Shown here: positions 26,904 to 27,992 of the stretch, piece after piece | Layout of the letters: each line of letters begins with the position of its first letter | Numbering within the stretch: the first letter of the stretch is position 1 | The notes under the pieces: generated by a model | Told to the model about the DNA's origin: nothing | What the model saw: only the letters and a program-made list of their open reading frames with translations | Databases searched by the model: none | IMG/VR virus record: IMGVR_UViG_3300024256_001036 | Span: 1-27,992 of that record | Length of the DNA stretch: 27,992 bases | Strand: one strand, 5' to 3' | From: a virus | Position numbers and translations under genes: made by a program

Positions 26904-27992
26904 TTATTTTAAATTAAAAGTCTTACTCGTTGTTATCTCAAAAGGAAGGTTTGTTATTATTTTATTCAACAAAGATTTTATAGTGTCAACTTCGTCTTCT
27001 ACACAATCTATAATAATTTGATCATGAATTAACATCTTAATTTTGGATCGTAATTTAAATTTTCTAATGTTATACCAGAGCAATGTAATATTATTTATCA
27101 TCAAATCATTTGATTCTGATTGATTGAAGTTGTTTAATAATTTATTATAATTATTATTTATATGTATAATTCTTTTAAATTTAGTCTGAATATAATCTGG
27201 CATGTCAGATCCTATTCGTTCTTTTACATCTAATTCTGGATAATTTTCTAAGATTAATTGCTTTATTAAGACTTCTTCCATATCAAATGAAGTAGATCCA
27301 TATAAAAGCTTAATTAATGTATTTTTTATTAAACTTCGACTTTCTTCCAAGCTTAAATCATTTTTAATATAGTTATATATATCAAAACTATTTGTAATCT
27401 CAACATTATCAAGCATTTTGGTATAATTTTTAATGAAATAAAAGACTTCCATGCCATTAATATCCATAGAAATGAATTCATCAAACTCTGGTACAATGAT
27501 TTCTCTTGTCTTATTTTTTGGAATTGATAACAAATTGATTTTATTTATATTATTTGCAGTTAATCTGCCTGTTATCGAATTATTATGCTTATAACTTATG
27601 GGAAACAAATTTGTATCATTCTTATCACAATAGGCCGATATCTTTGAAAGGAATGAATTTGTTTGCTTTTCTCCAGATGTTTGCGCATTCATATTATTAA
27701 TATCAATTTTTAAAGTTTCTTTCTCGATATCTGATAAAACAAACGAAAATAATTGCATTCTTTTCAAAAGAGTCTCTTGCTCTAATTTAATATGAATTTT
27801 TTCAAAAATTATTCCATAATAATATAAAAACGCTGATTCAAATATCATAACTTTATGAAGAATATGCCTCGGTATATAGTAATGTGCCGAGGTTGTCTTA
27901 TGGACTTTGTCTAATATGATTTTTACTTTTTGAGAATATTGATTATGTTCATCAAATAGGTGATTATCCTTATTTAAATTAATAATATAATC
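26904..27992 (-). CDS. polA: Divergent family A (Pol I-type) DNA polymerase, 5' end outside window
   Basis: At least 362 residues; frame open to the right edge, TAA at 26904-26906. Motifs in order: SITGRLTA (family TGRLSS), REIIVPEFDEFISMDINGMEVF (motif A, catalytic Asp and the following Glu), FDIYNYI, R-S-L-I-K-N-T-L-I-K-L-L-Y-G (motif B: Arg, Lys +4, Tyr +8 of the Lys, Gly), and KMLIHDQIIIDC (motif C, HDE changed to HDQ). Both catalytic Asp remain, so it may be active, but the sequence is shorter than usual between motifs B and C and lacks recognisable O-helix Phe. The sole Trp is TGG. Its role alongside DnaE (gap filling, repair or recombination synthesis) is an inference. Confidence 0.8.
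   Translation of the reverse strand, partial: DYIINLNKDNHLFDEHNQYSQKVKIILDKVHKTTSAHYYIPRHILHKVMIFESAFLYYYGIIFEKIHIKLEQETLLKRMQLFSFVLSDIEKETLKIDINNMNAQTSGEKQTNSFLSKISAYCDKNDTNLFPISYKHNNSITGRLTANNINKINLLSIPKNKTREIIVPEFDEFISMDINGMEVFYFIKNYTKMLDNVEITNSFDIYNYIKNDLSLEESRSLIKNTLIKLLYGSTSFDMEEVLIKQLILENYPELDVKERIGSDMPDYIQTKFKRIIHINNNYNKLLNNFNQSESNDLMINNITLLWYNIRKFKLRSKIKMLIHDQIIIDCVEDEVDTIKSLLNKIITNLPFEITTSKTFNLK

Overview
The window is about 28 kb of a low-G+C (around 30% by eye) genome in which every supportable gene lies on the minus strand. Genes are packed head to tail with stop/start overlaps and good Shine-Dalgarno sites. DNA polymerase III alpha, a DnaB-type helicase, a T4 gp32-type ssDNA-binding protein, RecA and a 5' nuclease, mixed with many small unknown genes and a tRNA, point to a large tailed phage.

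The genome reads UGA as tryptophan (code 4). Under the standard code many genes look broken. Read with UGA=Trp they join into full-length proteins, and UGA falls on invariant Trp positions: the WGWG-EDDD motif of a GT7 glycosyltransferase, RD-W-GHAKDY of GDP-mannose dehydratase, and the VP-x-x-S-W motif of a ColD-like enzyme. All genes end in TAA or TAG. By hand I count about 80 TGA against about 20 TGG Trp codons. The exception is a set of genes with only TGG: dnaE (12 of 12), its coupled partner, a HAD phosphatase and a GT4 glycosyltransferase.

Layout in transcription order (high to low coordinate): a divergent family A DNA polymerase cut by the right edge; a 156-aa unknown; a CAU tRNA; a 283-aa unknown; then a glycan block (GT4, GT7, GT2, GT10, a GT-B-like protein, a DUF4254-like protein, an SDR, a ColD-type dehydratase, a GDP-fucose-synthase-like enzyme, GDP-mannose 4,6-dehydratase). 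Next come a PD-(D/E)XK-like nuclease and a 641-aa protein with a ParB/sulfiredoxin-like domain. The replication and recombination block follows: an AT-hook-like small protein, a 155-aa unknown, a DnaJ-like chaperone, SSB, RecA, a 91-aa unknown, the 5' nuclease and the helicase. After five small or accessory genes and a 213-aa paralogous-domain protein there is an intrinsic terminator, then dnaE, a coupled degenerate DinG-type helicase C-terminal domain, and a long acidic protein cut by the left edge.

The glycan block is a coherent pathway. GDP-mannose from the host would be turned by Gmd into GDP-4-keto-6-deoxymannose. That is either reduced and epimerised to GDP-L-fucose, or 3-deoxygenated by the His-containing ColD-like enzyme on the way to GDP-colitose. 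The GT10 enzyme and its neighbours are candidates to transfer the product. No stretch over 300 bases lacks a gene. I cannot name the host.
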